Positions 17,286 through 26,250 are shown, counted from the first letter of the stretch. The stretch is DNA of 64,000 nucleotides from an uncultured Fibrobacter sp. (GCA_946413655.1 CAMKLO010000007.1:16024-80023), one strand, 5' to 3'. The notes: generated by a model not told the origin, from the letters alone. Translations and numbers: made by a program.

Positions 17286-17401
17286 GCCACACGGATTCGG
17301 AAAATCTAACGATTTTCCTGATTTTTAATTTTTCCTTTTGCGTTTACAATCATAATATCACTCTCCTTGATTTTCCGTTAGGAAAATCGAATCCGTGTGG
17401 C
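17286..17401. mobile_element. Candidate MITE-like element with 14-bp terminal inverted repeats
   Basis: GCCACACGGATTCG at 17286-17299 is the exact reverse complement of 17388-17401. Just inside each end lies a small hairpin (GAAAATC/GATTTTC on the left, GATTTTCC/GGAAAATC on the right). TTATT stands at both outer flanks, offset by one base on the right, and could be a target duplication. No ORF fits inside. The 12-bp core of the end also occurs at 17827-17838, on the other side of the GxxExxY gene. Confidence 0.55.
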
Positions 17402-17427
17402 CTTATTAAAACCATCTATTTTTCTGG

Positions 17428-17811
17428 TTAATTTTCCTTTTTGAAATTCGTTATACGTTCCCATTTTAACGAGGTTTCCCCAAAGTTCACCAACAATCCA
17501 ACATCTTTTTTTGCTGCATTCAGATAATTCAATACTTGAGCTTTGTGCGGTTTCGACAGCACACTCACAGATTTTAGTTCAACGATTATTTTATCATAAC
17601 AGATGAAATCCGCATAGTATTCTTTCTTCAGCGGTTTTCCCTTATAAAATACAGGGAGCAATTTTTCTCTTTCATACGGGATGCCTTGCATTTTAAACTC
17701 TTCTTCCAAGGCTTCTTGATACACGGCTTCAAGGAATCCATGACCTAGTTCATTATGGACTTCAAAACAAGCCTTTATTATATTTCCCGTTTCGTTCTCG
17801 TTAATTATCAT
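17428..17811 (-). CDS. GxxExxY protein
   Basis: The family signature GHGFLEAVYQEALEEEF (residues about 21-37) and the strand pattern IIVELKSV (about 75-82) fit the GxxExxY / PD-(D/E)XK-like family. These proteins are small, often single, often of odd location, and of unknown activity; a nuclease-related fold has been inferred for them. The ATG at 17811 is preceded by AAGGAAA. The gene is framed by direct repeats of GCCACACGGATT (17827-17838 and 17390-17401), which suggests it arrived as a small cassette between the AlbA-type gene and hsdS. It does not belong to the restriction machinery itself. Confidence 0.88.
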   Translation of the reverse strand: MIINENETGNIIKACFEVHNELGHGFLEAVYQEALEEEFKMQGIPYEREKLLPVFYKGKPLKKEYYADFICYDKIIVELKSVSVLSKPHKAQVLNYLNAAKKDVGLLVNFGETSLKWERITNFKKEN

Positions 17812-17848
17812 ACATTTTCCTTGAACAATCCGTGTGGCATCAAAAACT

Positions 17849-19261
17849 TCAATTTTCAATTATCTCCCAGTGTCCGCCTTTGTCTGCACCAACTCTGCTA
17901 ATCACTCCTTTTTTCTTTAGTTCTCTCAATTGCCACTCAACGCCTTTTGACGAAATTTCTAGCAAGCTCGAAAGTTCCGCCGTTGTTATGTCAGGCTTGT
18001 TTTTTATAGCCTGAATAATTTTCTCCCTAGTTTTGTTTTTCTCCCTAGTTTTCTCCCTAGTTTTCTCCCTAGTATTTTCATTTATTGTATCATTATTAGG
18101 GTCACTCATTTTGGCCCTATAAAAGTTAACCCTAAGCAAATCACCGATTTCAAGGAATTCGGGTGGTCTAATTTTAAGTTCCTTGCAAGTATCAATAATC
18201 TTTTTGAGTCCAGTGCCCCAACCTTCGACCACGCCCAGTTTTTCACAGACCGATGCCAGGAGTTTATTCCGAATAGAAGACCGTCCAGAAAGAGCCTCTT
18301 CCAGAGTCAAAGTTCCATACAAGGCCCCAGGCGACGAAATCTCCACGCGGTCATCGTAAACTGCGACTTGCACGCAGGAACTCATCATGTAATTGCGGTG
18401 GATAACCGCATTTAGGATTAGTTCACGCAAAGCCTTCTCCGGCAATTCGCAAGATTCCCGACGGTAAAGTCCTTCAAACTTGACAATCGTCTTGAGATAA
18501 GTTTGTACAAACTTAAACGCTCCGTCAACTTGATCCAGCAAGGGGCCTTCAAAGTCCTTCTTGTCTAAAAATTCTACCCGGTCCTTTCCGCGGAAACGAG
18601 CACATTGGATCTTGCAAAAGAAATCAGGGATTCCTGCAAAAATCGCATAGGCATTAGTGGCAACCAAAGACCCGCCGTCTTCACGGAGTAGGCCCGTATT
18701 GAAAAGAAAATCCTTGGGAATCTTTTTTCCGCTATGGCTTTCAAAATTCCGGCACAGTCGCTGCACATCCCTTCTGGATACTTTCAGTTCTGCATGAGGG
18801 AGTTCATCATAATAGCGGCGCTGTTTCTTTAAATTCAGTTCAAACAGCGTGTTGGCATCGGCCAATCGGGTCGTGGCTCCAAGGCGAATAAACGTCCCGC
18901 TTTCGATACCAAGTTTTTTGAGATAATAAGGCGTACTGTTACCAGGAAAAACTTCCACTACCAAGACAACGCGGTCATTTACCGATTCCTGATAGATGTC
19001 GAATACAACTTGCGGGTTGCAGGCCTGAGCAATGGCATCTGCGATTGAGTCCTTGAGTTTAAAAATGTCCGTATGGGCGGGCAGGCCGACAACCTGTCGT
19101 TCATCATTGACGCCTACAACAAACCTGCCACCGGCACCATTTGCGAAGGCGACGATTGTCTTCAGCCACTTGTGGGATTCCCTAGGGAGTTCCTGTTTGA
19201 ACTCCAAGGTCCGGCTTTCACCCAATTTGATTTCTTTTTCCAAACTCATATTTATTCCCAT
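17849..19261 (-). CDS. AlbA_2/Schlafen-type ATP-binding putative transcriptional regulator
   Basis: The N-terminal AlbA_2 (Schlafen-like divergent AAA_4) domain is seen as ESRTLEFKQELP near residue 14, then GAGGRFVVGVND near 42. A central HATPase_c_4-type domain has ELILNAVIHRNY near 279 and GWGTGLKKI near 345. A winged helix-turn-helix ends the protein (TTAELSSLLEISSKGVEWQL). Between the last two lies a linker of TREK repeats. Such proteins commonly sit inside type I RM operons and are assumed to regulate or modify restriction. It stands between hsdM and hsdS in the same direction. Loss or gain of 12-bp linker units would not break the frame. Confidence 0.86.
   Translation of the reverse strand: MGINMSLEKEIKLGESRTLEFKQELPRESHKWLKTIVAFANGAGGRFVVGVNDERQVVGLPAHTDIFKLKDSIADAIAQACNPQVVFDIYQESVNDRVVLVVEVFPGNSTPYYLKKLGIESGTFIRLGATTRLADANTLFELNLKKQRRYYDELPHAELKVSRRDVQRLCRNFESHSGKKIPKDFLFNTGLLREDGGSLVATNAYAIFAGIPDFFCKIQCARFRGKDRVEFLDKKDFEGPLLDQVDGAFKFVQTYLKTIVKFEGLYRRESCELPEKALRELILNAVIHRNYMMSSCVQVAVYDDRVEISSPGALYGTLTLEEALSGRSSIRNKLLASVCEKLGVVEGWGTGLKKIIDTCKELKIRPPEFLEIGDLLRVNFYRAKMSDPNNDTINENTREKTREKTREKNKTREKIIQAIKNKPDITTAELSSLLEISSKGVEWQLRELKKKGVISRVGADKGGHWEIIEN
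18019..18073 (-). repeat. 12-bp tandem repeats encoding TREK linker
   Basis: On the + strand the unit TTTTCTCCCTAG occurs four times, one copy being spaced by six extra bases. On the coding strand it reads ACTAGGGAGAAA, giving TREK units between the ATPase-like and winged-helix domains of the AlbA-type protein. Confidence 0.93.
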
Positions 19262-19356
19262 CTTTACTAAACCTTTTCTAGATCCTTTACATTCGGCCCT
19301 TCGGCAAGCTCAGGGACCTTATCCGGTAACCACGCTCAAGATGACACCGTCGTTAA

Positions 19357-19435
19357 GGAGATTCCCACCTTGGTGGCCACGCGCACTAAGCACTAAAGTG
19401 CTAAGTGCTGTCCGCCCGGCTTCGCGGGAATGACA
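19357..19435. repeat. Dispersed repeat type A, long form with inner palindrome; supplies the hsdM stop
   Basis: The outer arms are GGAGATTCCC and GGGAATGACA. The centre holds the palindrome-like CACTAAGCACTAAAGTGCTAAGTG, which recurs in a similar element at 30901-30985. The right part encodes the last residues of HsdM (SFPRSRADST, minus strand). A type-B-like arm (19291-19350) lies directly to the left. Confidence 0.8.
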
Positions 19436-21074
19436 ATGATGCAAGTTGTTTCTGGATTTCCTTCTCGAGTTTGTGGCTTTCGGCGAACATGGCGGCGAGT
19501 TCTTCGGTGTCGGCTTTCATCTGGGCGTTGAATTCGTCGGCGGTAATGTCCACGTAGTCAATCTTGATGTCGAAATACTGGCCGGCGCTCAGGCTGTAGC
19601 CTTTTTCCTTGACTTCGCTGTAGGTCACGACTACGCTAAAGTCTTCAACCGCTTTTTTGTTGCGGAAGGTAGAGACAATTTTCTCAATTTCACCATCATT
19701 CAAACGAACTTTCTTGAGACCGTTTGCGTCCTTATATTCTTCACCGAGTTTACTTGCGTCAACAAGAATTACCTTGCCGTTCGACTTTTTTACAGTCTTG
19801 TCAAAGAACAATACCGAAACATTAGTGCCAGTATTTGCGAACACGTTACTAGGCATACTCACCACGCCATAGACTATACGGTCATCTACAATTTTTTTTA
19901 GAATCTTATTCTCGATTCCGCTTTTTGCAGTAATGAACCCGGTCGGGATCACGATGGCGCCCTTGCCACCATCCTTGATGCTGTTGACCACATGCTGAAT
20001 AAAGCATGTGTAAATCGCCATGGAGTCCTTTTTCTTATTGGGAACTTTCGGAACGCCGGCCCAAAAGCGACTCTTACCCCACTTACTTTCAATGTTGTCA
20101 CGTGTATCACTAAAATCCATCTTGAACGGTGGATTACTCACCACGAAATCAAATGTGCGGAGGCTCTTACCATCGTCACTTTTGTGATAGGGATACTGCA
20201 ACGTATCGCCCTGAATAGCATGGTCCAAACTAGAAACGAGACCATTCAAAAGCAAATTTAACTTAAGCATTTTATTAGAACGCTGCGAAATGTCCTGCGA
20301 AAAGATTGTGCATCGGTCTTCGCCAATCTGGTGGCTAAGCGCCATAAGGAGCGTACCGGTTCCAGCACTGGGGTCATAGCACTCCATGTTGTGCAAGTCA
20401 GCATTATCACCTACCAAAAGGCGAGCCATGATTTTAGCAATCGCCTTGGGAGTGTAATATTCGGCATACTTGCCACCGCCCGCAGTGTTGTAATCCTTGA
20501 TAAGATATTCAAAGATATCCGAGAAAAAATCATAATGTTCAGAGAAGGTTTCCTCAAAGCTAAACTTTGCTAGTTTATCAATCAGCGCACGGGCAAAAGG
20601 CGCTCTTTCTGCCTCATCAGTTACAAAAACAGTTATTTTTTCAAAAATTGGGATTTTTTTCTCGTTAGAGGTCTTGGTATAATATATTTGCTTGTTTTTA
20701 TCTGCGATATCAACCATGGTATCGTCAAAGATTACATCAAACTCACCTAAAGCCTGCTTGTTCCACAGAGTTCCAATCAGATGATCTGGCTCCAAACGCG
20801 GAACTTCGGGTGGCAAAAACAAGAAAATCTTCTGGCGATCTTTCTCGGAAAGCTTCGCATAGGCTTCTTCCCACTTATTTCCAGCATCAACCAAAGCCTT
20901 TATGCAAGGCAACTTGACCTTTTTCAACTCATGGCCAAACTTGTCTGCCATAAACTTGTACAAAAACACCTGGGTAATAACCTTATATTCATTACCATCG
21001 TTACCCATGCCTTTTTGTTGGCAAACAGCTTTCAATCCATCAATAAGTTCAATTGTTTTTTCTTTGATATTCAT
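19401..21074 (-). CDS. hsdM: Type I restriction-modification methyltransferase subunit HsdM
   Basis: HsdM is an N6-adenine DNA methyltransferase using S-adenosylmethionine. Seen are an N-terminal helical domain, the SAM motif DPSAGTGTLL near residue 224, the catalytic NPPF near residue 300, and a C-terminal coiled region that meets HsdS. The ATG follows the hsdR stop without a gap, which implies coupled translation. The last ten residues are encoded by a dispersed GC-rich repeat, not by family sequence, so the original C-terminus has probably been replaced. The rest looks intact and active. Confidence 0.95.
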   Translation of the reverse strand: MNIKEKTIELIDGLKAVCQQKGMGNDGNEYKVITQVFLYKFMADKFGHELKKVKLPCIKALVDAGNKWEEAYAKLSEKDRQKIFLFLPPEVPRLEPDHLIGTLWNKQALGEFDVIFDDTMVDIADKNKQIYYTKTSNEKKIPIFEKITVFVTDEAERAPFARALIDKLAKFSFEETFSEHYDFFSDIFEYLIKDYNTAGGGKYAEYYTPKAIAKIMARLLVGDNADLHNMECYDPSAGTGTLLMALSHQIGEDRCTIFSQDISQRSNKMLKLNLLLNGLVSSLDHAIQGDTLQYPYHKSDDGKSLRTFDFVVSNPPFKMDFSDTRDNIESKWGKSRFWAGVPKVPNKKKDSMAIYTCFIQHVVNSIKDGGKGAIVIPTGFITAKSGIENKILKKIVDDRIVYGVVSMPSNVFANTGTNVSVLFFDKTVKKSNGKVILVDASKLGEEYKDANGLKKVRLNDGEIEKIVSTFRNKKAVEDFSVVVTYSEVKEKGYSLSAGQYFDIKIDYVDITADEFNAQMKADTEELAAMFAESHKLEKEIQKQLASLSFPRSRADST

Positions 21075-24000
21075 TTAAGTCCTATAGAAGTTGTTGTACT
21101 GGTCGATATACTGTTTTGCGATGCGTTTCTGGATAAATATATAGTCATCCATTTCAGGAGACAACCCCTCAAATTGTCCGAGCCCTAAGGCAATCTGCTG
21201 CATCACTGTTTGGCCAAAATAATCATCCTGTTTCAGAATGTCATTCTTGTTATAAACCTTCTCGTCAATGGTCGTCTTGACCGTCACCAAAGCCTTCACA
21301 ATATCTTCATCATACTTGGAGATGATAGGCGCCCTGTGTTTCGGCTCGCGAGCCTTATTTTCTTCACGGATGCGCTTGTGCACATAGGCAAACTTAGAGT
21401 CGCCATTGTAGCACTTTAGTATAGCTTCGTTAGTTTTGCGCAGTTGTTCTAGGCGTTTCAAGATTTCATTCAACGCCTTGGTTTCTTCGTTGTATTCTGC
21501 CATATTGGCAGGAGTAAATCCATGTTTCTTGAAGATTTCGTAGAAGGCGTCTTCAAGGCTTATAAACTCAGGGTCATCGTGGTCGAAATTGTCGAGGAAA
21601 CCACGAACTACGCGATTGTACTTATCTCGTAGTTCTGAGCCACCATCAATAATTTTCAACTCGTCTTTGCCGATACAGTTGAAATTAAACTCAATATTCA
21701 ACAAAGCGTCATTAATCGCAGCACGGGAGGCTTCACTATGCTCAATCGCCTCTTTCTGATTAATGATGGCAATGCGGTGATTCACCTCAGAAAGCATCTG
21801 TGGAAGTTTTTCAATCTGTAACTTTTTGAATTCTTCTTTTAACTGGTCATCGCCGAAAGTACGAACCAAGTTGAAAGCATCCTTCGCGAGTTCCATCGCC
21901 TTGCGTAACTGAATCAAGACATTCTTATCTTCCAAGCTGGAAATTTCTTGAGAAAACACTTCGGCGTTATCCGTTGAATATTCGAACAATGCCTGCCGAG
22001 TTTCACGCACCTGACGAATCAATTCATCCTTATCTTCCATCACTTGGCGGTACATGTCAGGAAGTTTTTCTTCCGTGGACTCGTCATTCCCATTTTGGTC
22101 GGAATTATAACGATTAAGTTCCTGCAAGTAGGCAGCATTGGTTTCATCAAAATTCTGCTTAATATCGGCAAAGTCAATCAAGAATCCGCGTTTCATACCT
22201 TTATAAGGGCGATTTACGCGAGTAATTGCCTGCAATAAACTATGATCCTTAACTTTACGGCCAAAATACAGACGTTTCAAGCGAGGAGCATCGAAGCCCG
22301 TCAATAACATATTGAAAACGATCAATATGTCTATCTTAAAATTTTTCTTGAAATCAAGAATTGTCTTGCGAAGAGTTTCCTTATCAGCACTATCATGAAG
22401 AATCAAGCCTGCTTTTAAGCTATATGTTTTTGAATGTTCTGCATTGACTTTTTCGAGAACCTCGTCAAAAGCGGAATAAAGATTTCGTGCCTGCCCAGAA
22501 GATTCACAAATAATCATACCACCCAAAGAATTATCGTCTTGGATAGCACGGAAAGAAATCAAGTCATTGATAATATAGCGGAGCAAAGCTCTCACATAAG
22601 TCGGATGTTCAATAATTTGGTTCTTGGAAACCGAACCTTTTTCAACAAGCGTCTTTACATTTTCGTACGCTTCCGTGATTTTCTTGCGATAGCTGGTCTC
22701 GATTTCTTCGCGGATAATCTTGAGCGTGTAACCATCCTGAATGGAACGGTCGTAATAATAGGTGTGGAAATAATCGCCAAAGACCTTGCAACTAGCCTTT
22801 TCGCTACCGATAAGCGGGGTACCGGTCAACGCAATCTTTACAGAACCCTTGTCAGCATTAAATAGGTTCAAAAGGAAGCATCCCTCTGGCTTGTAACCAC
22901 GATGCGCCTCGTCCATAATAAAGATGCGCTGCAAGTTTGTCGAATAACCCGGAATGTCCACCTTTTCCGTATCGTCCTTGAACTTCTGGATATTCACGAC
23001 TGTAATTTCATCTTCACCAGAATTTCCTTCCAAGGCTTGGTTTTCACGGAACTGTTTCATCAGTTCATCGCGTGTATTCGCCGTTGAAACCTTGAGACCA
23101 CGGGCTGCAAACTCATCGCTCGACTGTTCCAACAAATCCAAGCGGTCCACAATAAAATAGAACTTGGCCACTATGTTTTTCTTGGAGTAGTAATCCTTCA
23201 AGACTTTTGTCAAGTGGAACGATAAAGCCGTTTTTCCCGAGCCTTGAGTATGCCACACCACGCCAGACTTTATACCTGCCGATAACTTTTCACGGATAGC
23301 AAGTGCCGCGAACATTTGCTGATATCGCATGATGTGTTTTTCATCTTTGATCTCTATGGTTCCGTCGTCATCTTCTTTTTCTTCGTGCAAGTAGGCTATG
23401 CCGTACTTGAGCAAGAACAGCAAGCGCTCTGGGCTCACCATCGACGTAAGCACACGATTTGTAGCCGAATTTATGTTAAGGTTTGTTTGGTACTCTGGAT
23501 TTTCACGAAGAACAGGAACGTTGAAATCCATCAAGATGCGCTTTTCAACATCGGCATCAATTGGAGCATACGGAAAATTCTTATTGAAAGGCGCAACAGC
23601 AGCTCGTGCCGGATTCTCTTCGCGGAAGCAGTTGAACTTAGCCTCGTTCCTAGCCGCAGTGCAATAGAAAACGCCCTCCACCGGAACCACGCCACCCTTG
23701 GCATCGTATTCCATATTGTTCGAGAAAATCATCAACTGCGTAATGTTGATGAACCTGCGGAATTTCTTGTTCGGGAAACGGATTTCGTTCATCCGCTTGC
23801 TCTCGGCAACCATGCCGCCCGCATTGTTCGGCTTCTTGACTTCGATAAAGACCAAAGGCAAGCCATTTATAAACAGCGTAATGTCCGGGCGAAACTCATC
23901 ATCACCATTCTTGCAAGTAAATTCAGCCGTGCAATGATATGTGTTATTTTCGGGATGTTCAAAATCCACCAAGCGCACCGGAGAGACCGAAGTCAAACGC

Positions 24001-24269
24001 TTGTAAAACTGACGCCCCAAATCATCATCATCTAGTTCCTTGCGGATTTCGGAAAGAACGCTTTCTGGAGTGACGCCATTAGCCACTGCCGCCGGGTTCA
24101 ACTTTTTGAACTGCGTTTCAAAAATATTTTTTAAGATGTTGGTTTCTGGGTCGTAAACTCCAGTCGCTCCCATCGGAATTTTGCCGTAATATGTATAGCC
24201 GATACGAGTCAAATGGACAAGCGCAGTAAGTTGCACTCGCGTAGCCTCATTAAAATCATTCTTCGCCAT
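21075..24269 (-). CDS. hsdR: Type I restriction-modification restriction subunit HsdR
   Basis: HsdR is the translocating ATPase and endonuclease of the type I complex. The nuclease motif FRPDITLFINGLPLVFIEVK is near residues 128-147. The helicase core follows: Walker A TQGSGKTAL near 340, a DEAH box (MDEAHRGY) near 453, motif III ALTGTPL, and ARG-box ITRVNRPYKG near 675. The C-terminal helical region ends near QYNNF. At 1064 residues it is complete. The ribosome binding site AAGGAATATGT fits the ATG. It is the first gene of a minus-strand run that reaches 11975 and includes hsdM, hsdS and six other genes. Confidence 0.95.
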   Translation of the reverse strand: MAKNDFNEATRVQLTALVHLTRIGYTYYGKIPMGATGVYDPETNILKNIFETQFKKLNPAAVANGVTPESVLSEIRKELDDDDLGRQFYKRLTSVSPVRLVDFEHPENNTYHCTAEFTCKNGDDEFRPDITLFINGLPLVFIEVKKPNNAGGMVAESKRMNEIRFPNKKFRRFINITQLMIFSNNMEYDAKGGVVPVEGVFYCTAARNEAKFNCFREENPARAAVAPFNKNFPYAPIDADVEKRILMDFNVPVLRENPEYQTNLNINSATNRVLTSMVSPERLLFLLKYGIAYLHEEKEDDDGTIEIKDEKHIMRYQQMFAALAIREKLSAGIKSGVVWHTQGSGKTALSFHLTKVLKDYYSKKNIVAKFYFIVDRLDLLEQSSDEFAARGLKVSTANTRDELMKQFRENQALEGNSGEDEITVVNIQKFKDDTEKVDIPGYSTNLQRIFIMDEAHRGYKPEGCFLLNLFNADKGSVKIALTGTPLIGSEKASCKVFGDYFHTYYYDRSIQDGYTLKIIREEIETSYRKKITEAYENVKTLVEKGSVSKNQIIEHPTYVRALLRYIINDLISFRAIQDDNSLGGMIICESSGQARNLYSAFDEVLEKVNAEHSKTYSLKAGLILHDSADKETLRKTILDFKKNFKIDILIVFNMLLTGFDAPRLKRLYFGRKVKDHSLLQAITRVNRPYKGMKRGFLIDFADIKQNFDETNAAYLQELNRYNSDQNGNDESTEEKLPDMYRQVMEDKDELIRQVRETRQALFEYSTDNAEVFSQEISSLEDKNVLIQLRKAMELAKDAFNLVRTFGDDQLKEEFKKLQIEKLPQMLSEVNHRIAIINQKEAIEHSEASRAAINDALLNIEFNFNCIGKDELKIIDGGSELRDKYNRVVRGFLDNFDHDDPEFISLEDAFYEIFKKHGFTPANMAEYNEETKALNEILKRLEQLRKTNEAILKCYNGDSKFAYVHKRIREENKAREPKHRAPIISKYDEDIVKALVTVKTTIDEKVYNKNDILKQDDYFGQTVMQQIALGLGQFEGLSPEMDDYIFIQKRIAKQYIDQYNNFYRT

Positions 24270-24416
24270 ACATATTCCTTTGTTTACACCAATAAAACCG
24301 CCATTGCAAGCAATGGCTCTGTTTCAAATATATATATATCAATTTTGTCAGTAAAATGACAAATCCAAAATATATTTTCTGTTTTCGAAAAATTCTGAAA
24401 AAAAATCTCGCATCTC

Positions 24417-24445
24417 TTGACAACCTTGCAAAATAGATATACATT
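24417..24445 (+). promoter_or_regulatory. Candidate sigma-70 promoter for the small ORF
   Basis: A perfect TTGACA (24417-24422) is followed after 17 bp by TACATT (24440-24445). It lies 58 bp before the start of the small ORF at 24503 and in the divergent gap next to hsdR. Confidence 0.5.
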
Positions 24446-24502
24446 TGTACAGTAGTAAGGATATAAATGCGCTTTTTCTCGCCTGTAGCGCAAGGAGGTT
24501 TT

Positions 24503-24664
24503 ATGTACCAAACCACACACGGCCCAGTCACCGACGCCGAAGCAATCGCAATCGACGAATTAAATCACCAGATATGGGAAAATTTCTGGAGCATCCCCCG
24601 CGAACAGCGGACTATTGCAGATTGGGAAAAATTGCAGGATATACAGATTTTGGTTAAGAAGTAA
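24503..24664 (+). CDS. Small unknown protein (53 residues)
   Basis: The ATG at 24503 follows a textbook ribosome binding site (AAGGAGG, six bases away), and a promoter-like sequence stands upstream. This makes a real gene likely although the product is unknown. The protein is acidic and rich in Trp and Ile (ELNHQIWENFWSIP), without signal peptide or membrane segment. It is divergent from hsdR and lies between two defence modules. It could be a regulator of the island or a remnant; no function is suggested by the sequence. Confidence 0.6.
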   Translation: MYQTTHGPVTDAEAIAIDELNHQIWENFWSIPREQRTIADWEKLQDIQILVKK

Positions 24665-24707
24665 TCAAAGGCGTTGGAGCGTGAACTGAACCAGACTTGA
24701 GCAAAGT

Positions 24708-24917
24708 TCAACCATCAAAATACAGGTGAAAGTTGCTCCAGCGTTCCAGGGAATGCAAACCGCTCTCAATGAAAGCCCATGTCTCGGCATAGTCGCCTTC
24801 GGTAATCGCAAAGTGGATTTTCTCATTGCTGAGAATGGCGTCTAGGACCGAGCCCAGCGCCGTCTTGTCGGTAATCCCCTCGACAATGAACAAGATGACC
24901 TTTTTAGTTTTCCCCAT
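24708..24917 (-). pseudogene. Truncated TOPRIM-like/DUF partner of the AAA ATPase
   Basis: MGKTKKVILFIVEGITDKTAL is the typical first strand and acidic-Gly turn (VEG-x-T-D) of the nuclease-like partner proteins that follow AAA15 ATPases. Such partners are usually about 200 residues or more. Here the frame ends after 69 residues, and the last 25 or so do not continue the pattern. The ATG lies inside the end of the ATPase gene (14-bp overlap), so it was translated in a coupled manner. I read it as the 5' remnant of a deleted effector gene. It could instead be a short, still functional protein. Confidence 0.6.
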
Positions 24918-26250
24918 TAACCACTTTCCCCGCTTTCCTGAAGGCTCTAGCAATCTTGAAATGGTTGGTTTCTTGGTAGATGGGATCTTTCTGCCCGCCA
25001 AGGCTTATGCTTCTCAAATACACACTGCGGGGGTTGTTGTTCGTCTGCAATCCGGAAAGGCGCGTATAACGGTTTTCCGGGTTCGTCGTCGTGAAAATCA
25101 AGGAATCCTTCTTGATCATTTCCAACGGGCGCAAGTTGTGCGAGGTGAACAGCAACTTGCCGTTGGCTTTTTCCTCGATGATTTCGAGAATTTCGCCCAA
25201 CAGGAACTCGAAAACGCCCGCATCGAGTTCATCGACGGCAAGGAACGTCGAGGGGTTGTTGTAAACAGATATCAGCAGGCTGAGAATGGAAATAATCTTC
25301 TTGATGCCTTCGGATTCGAACAAGAGGGGAATGGCCGGGTTGTTGTCCCTTTGGGAAAGGAGCTCGAAACGGGTTCCTATTCTTCCATCTGGCAAATGCT
25401 GGGGTCCCTCGTTGAGAACAACGACTTTTAATCCAGGGACAATCTCCTGCAAGACGATATTCATTTCACTGAATGTTTTGTTGATAATGTTGAATTCTGG
25501 CATTGGCAAAACATTCGGTTCTCCAAGAGACAACATCATATTGCCATAGATGGTAACTTGATTTTCTGTGTGCTTAAAATTAACCGGCAACGCAACGTCA
25601 AAGCAGTAAGGCCCGTTCCCGTTGTTTCTAACGACGAAAACGTTTTTTTGAATATAAAGTTTTAGTTGACCGATGGAGTTGATTTTTTCTTCATCAACAA
25701 GTTTAGACTCTTTGACTATTTGCGTAAATTCCTTCGAAAATATAAACGAGTGCCTTTCCTTGCCGGCAAGTTCTTTTAAAACGCCAAGCTTAATCGCGTA
25801 TTCCTTGTTGGTAGATATAGCTTTCCAATCTGCAGCAGGGGTCAACCATTGTGAATCACTGTTTCTTTCGTACTTAACTACAGTAGTTTTCTTCTTGTCC
25901 GCATTTTTTTCGACAAGTTGTTCTGCAACAACCTGTAAACCACTTTCCGGATGCCTTTCTATGCTAAATGTATAGCTTAACGTCTTAATTATTTCTTCGC
26001 CCTCAAGAACATTGAACAAGAAGGTGCATTCAGCAGATTTTTGGCCCTGCAAGATAAAATGCACCATAGAAGGATAGAGCGATTCTCCCATGGCCAATAT
26101 TTGCAAAAACTCCAGAGCATTGATAAGAGCCGTTTTTCCAGAGCCATTTTGGCCATATACACCCAAAATGTGGTTCTTGAATTCTACCGAACCGGAAACC
26201 ACATTCTTGAAGTTCTTCAACGTTATGGATTGAATCTGGATGACTGGCAT
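24904..26250 (-). CDS. AAA15/AAA_21-type ATPase of a two-gene defence module
   Basis: The protein has an SMC/ABC-like ATPase layout: IQSITLKNFKN then Walker A GQNGSGKT at residues 33-40. A long insert follows, a signature-like FESEGIKKIISIL lies near 316, Walker B TFLAVDELDAG near 337, and an H-loop LLFTSHNLRPLE near 364. Such ATPases pair with a nuclease-like partner in OLD-, Gabija- and RloAB-like systems. Its own partner directly downstream is cut short. The start at 26250 (MPVIQIQ) has AAGG upstream; an ATG-less extension to 26286 is less likely. The module may now be inactive. Confidence 0.85.
   Translation of the reverse strand: MPVIQIQSITLKNFKNVVSGSVEFKNHILGVYGQNGSGKTALINALEFLQILAMGESLYPSMVHFILQGQKSAECTFLFNVLEGEEIIKTLSYTFSIERHPESGLQVVAEQLVEKNADKKKTTVVKYERNSDSQWLTPAADWKAISTNKEYAIKLGVLKELAGKERHSFIFSKEFTQIVKESKLVDEEKINSIGQLKLYIQKNVFVVRNNGNGPYCFDVALPVNFKHTENQVTIYGNMMLSLGEPNVLPMPEFNIINKTFSEMNIVLQEIVPGLKVVVLNEGPQHLPDGRIGTRFELLSQRDNNPAIPLLFESEGIKKIISILSLLISVYNNPSTFLAVDELDAGVFEFLLGEILEIIEEKANGKLLFTSHNLRPLEMIKKDSLIFTTTNPENRYTRLSGLQTNNNPRSVYLRSISLGGQKDPIYQETNHFKIARAFRKAGKVVNGEN

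Noticed and set aside
17286..17401. Invertible hsdS phase-variation site
   Set aside because: No second hsdS gene or recombinase is present nearby, so the inverted repeats have nothing to invert; a MITE-like element explains them better.
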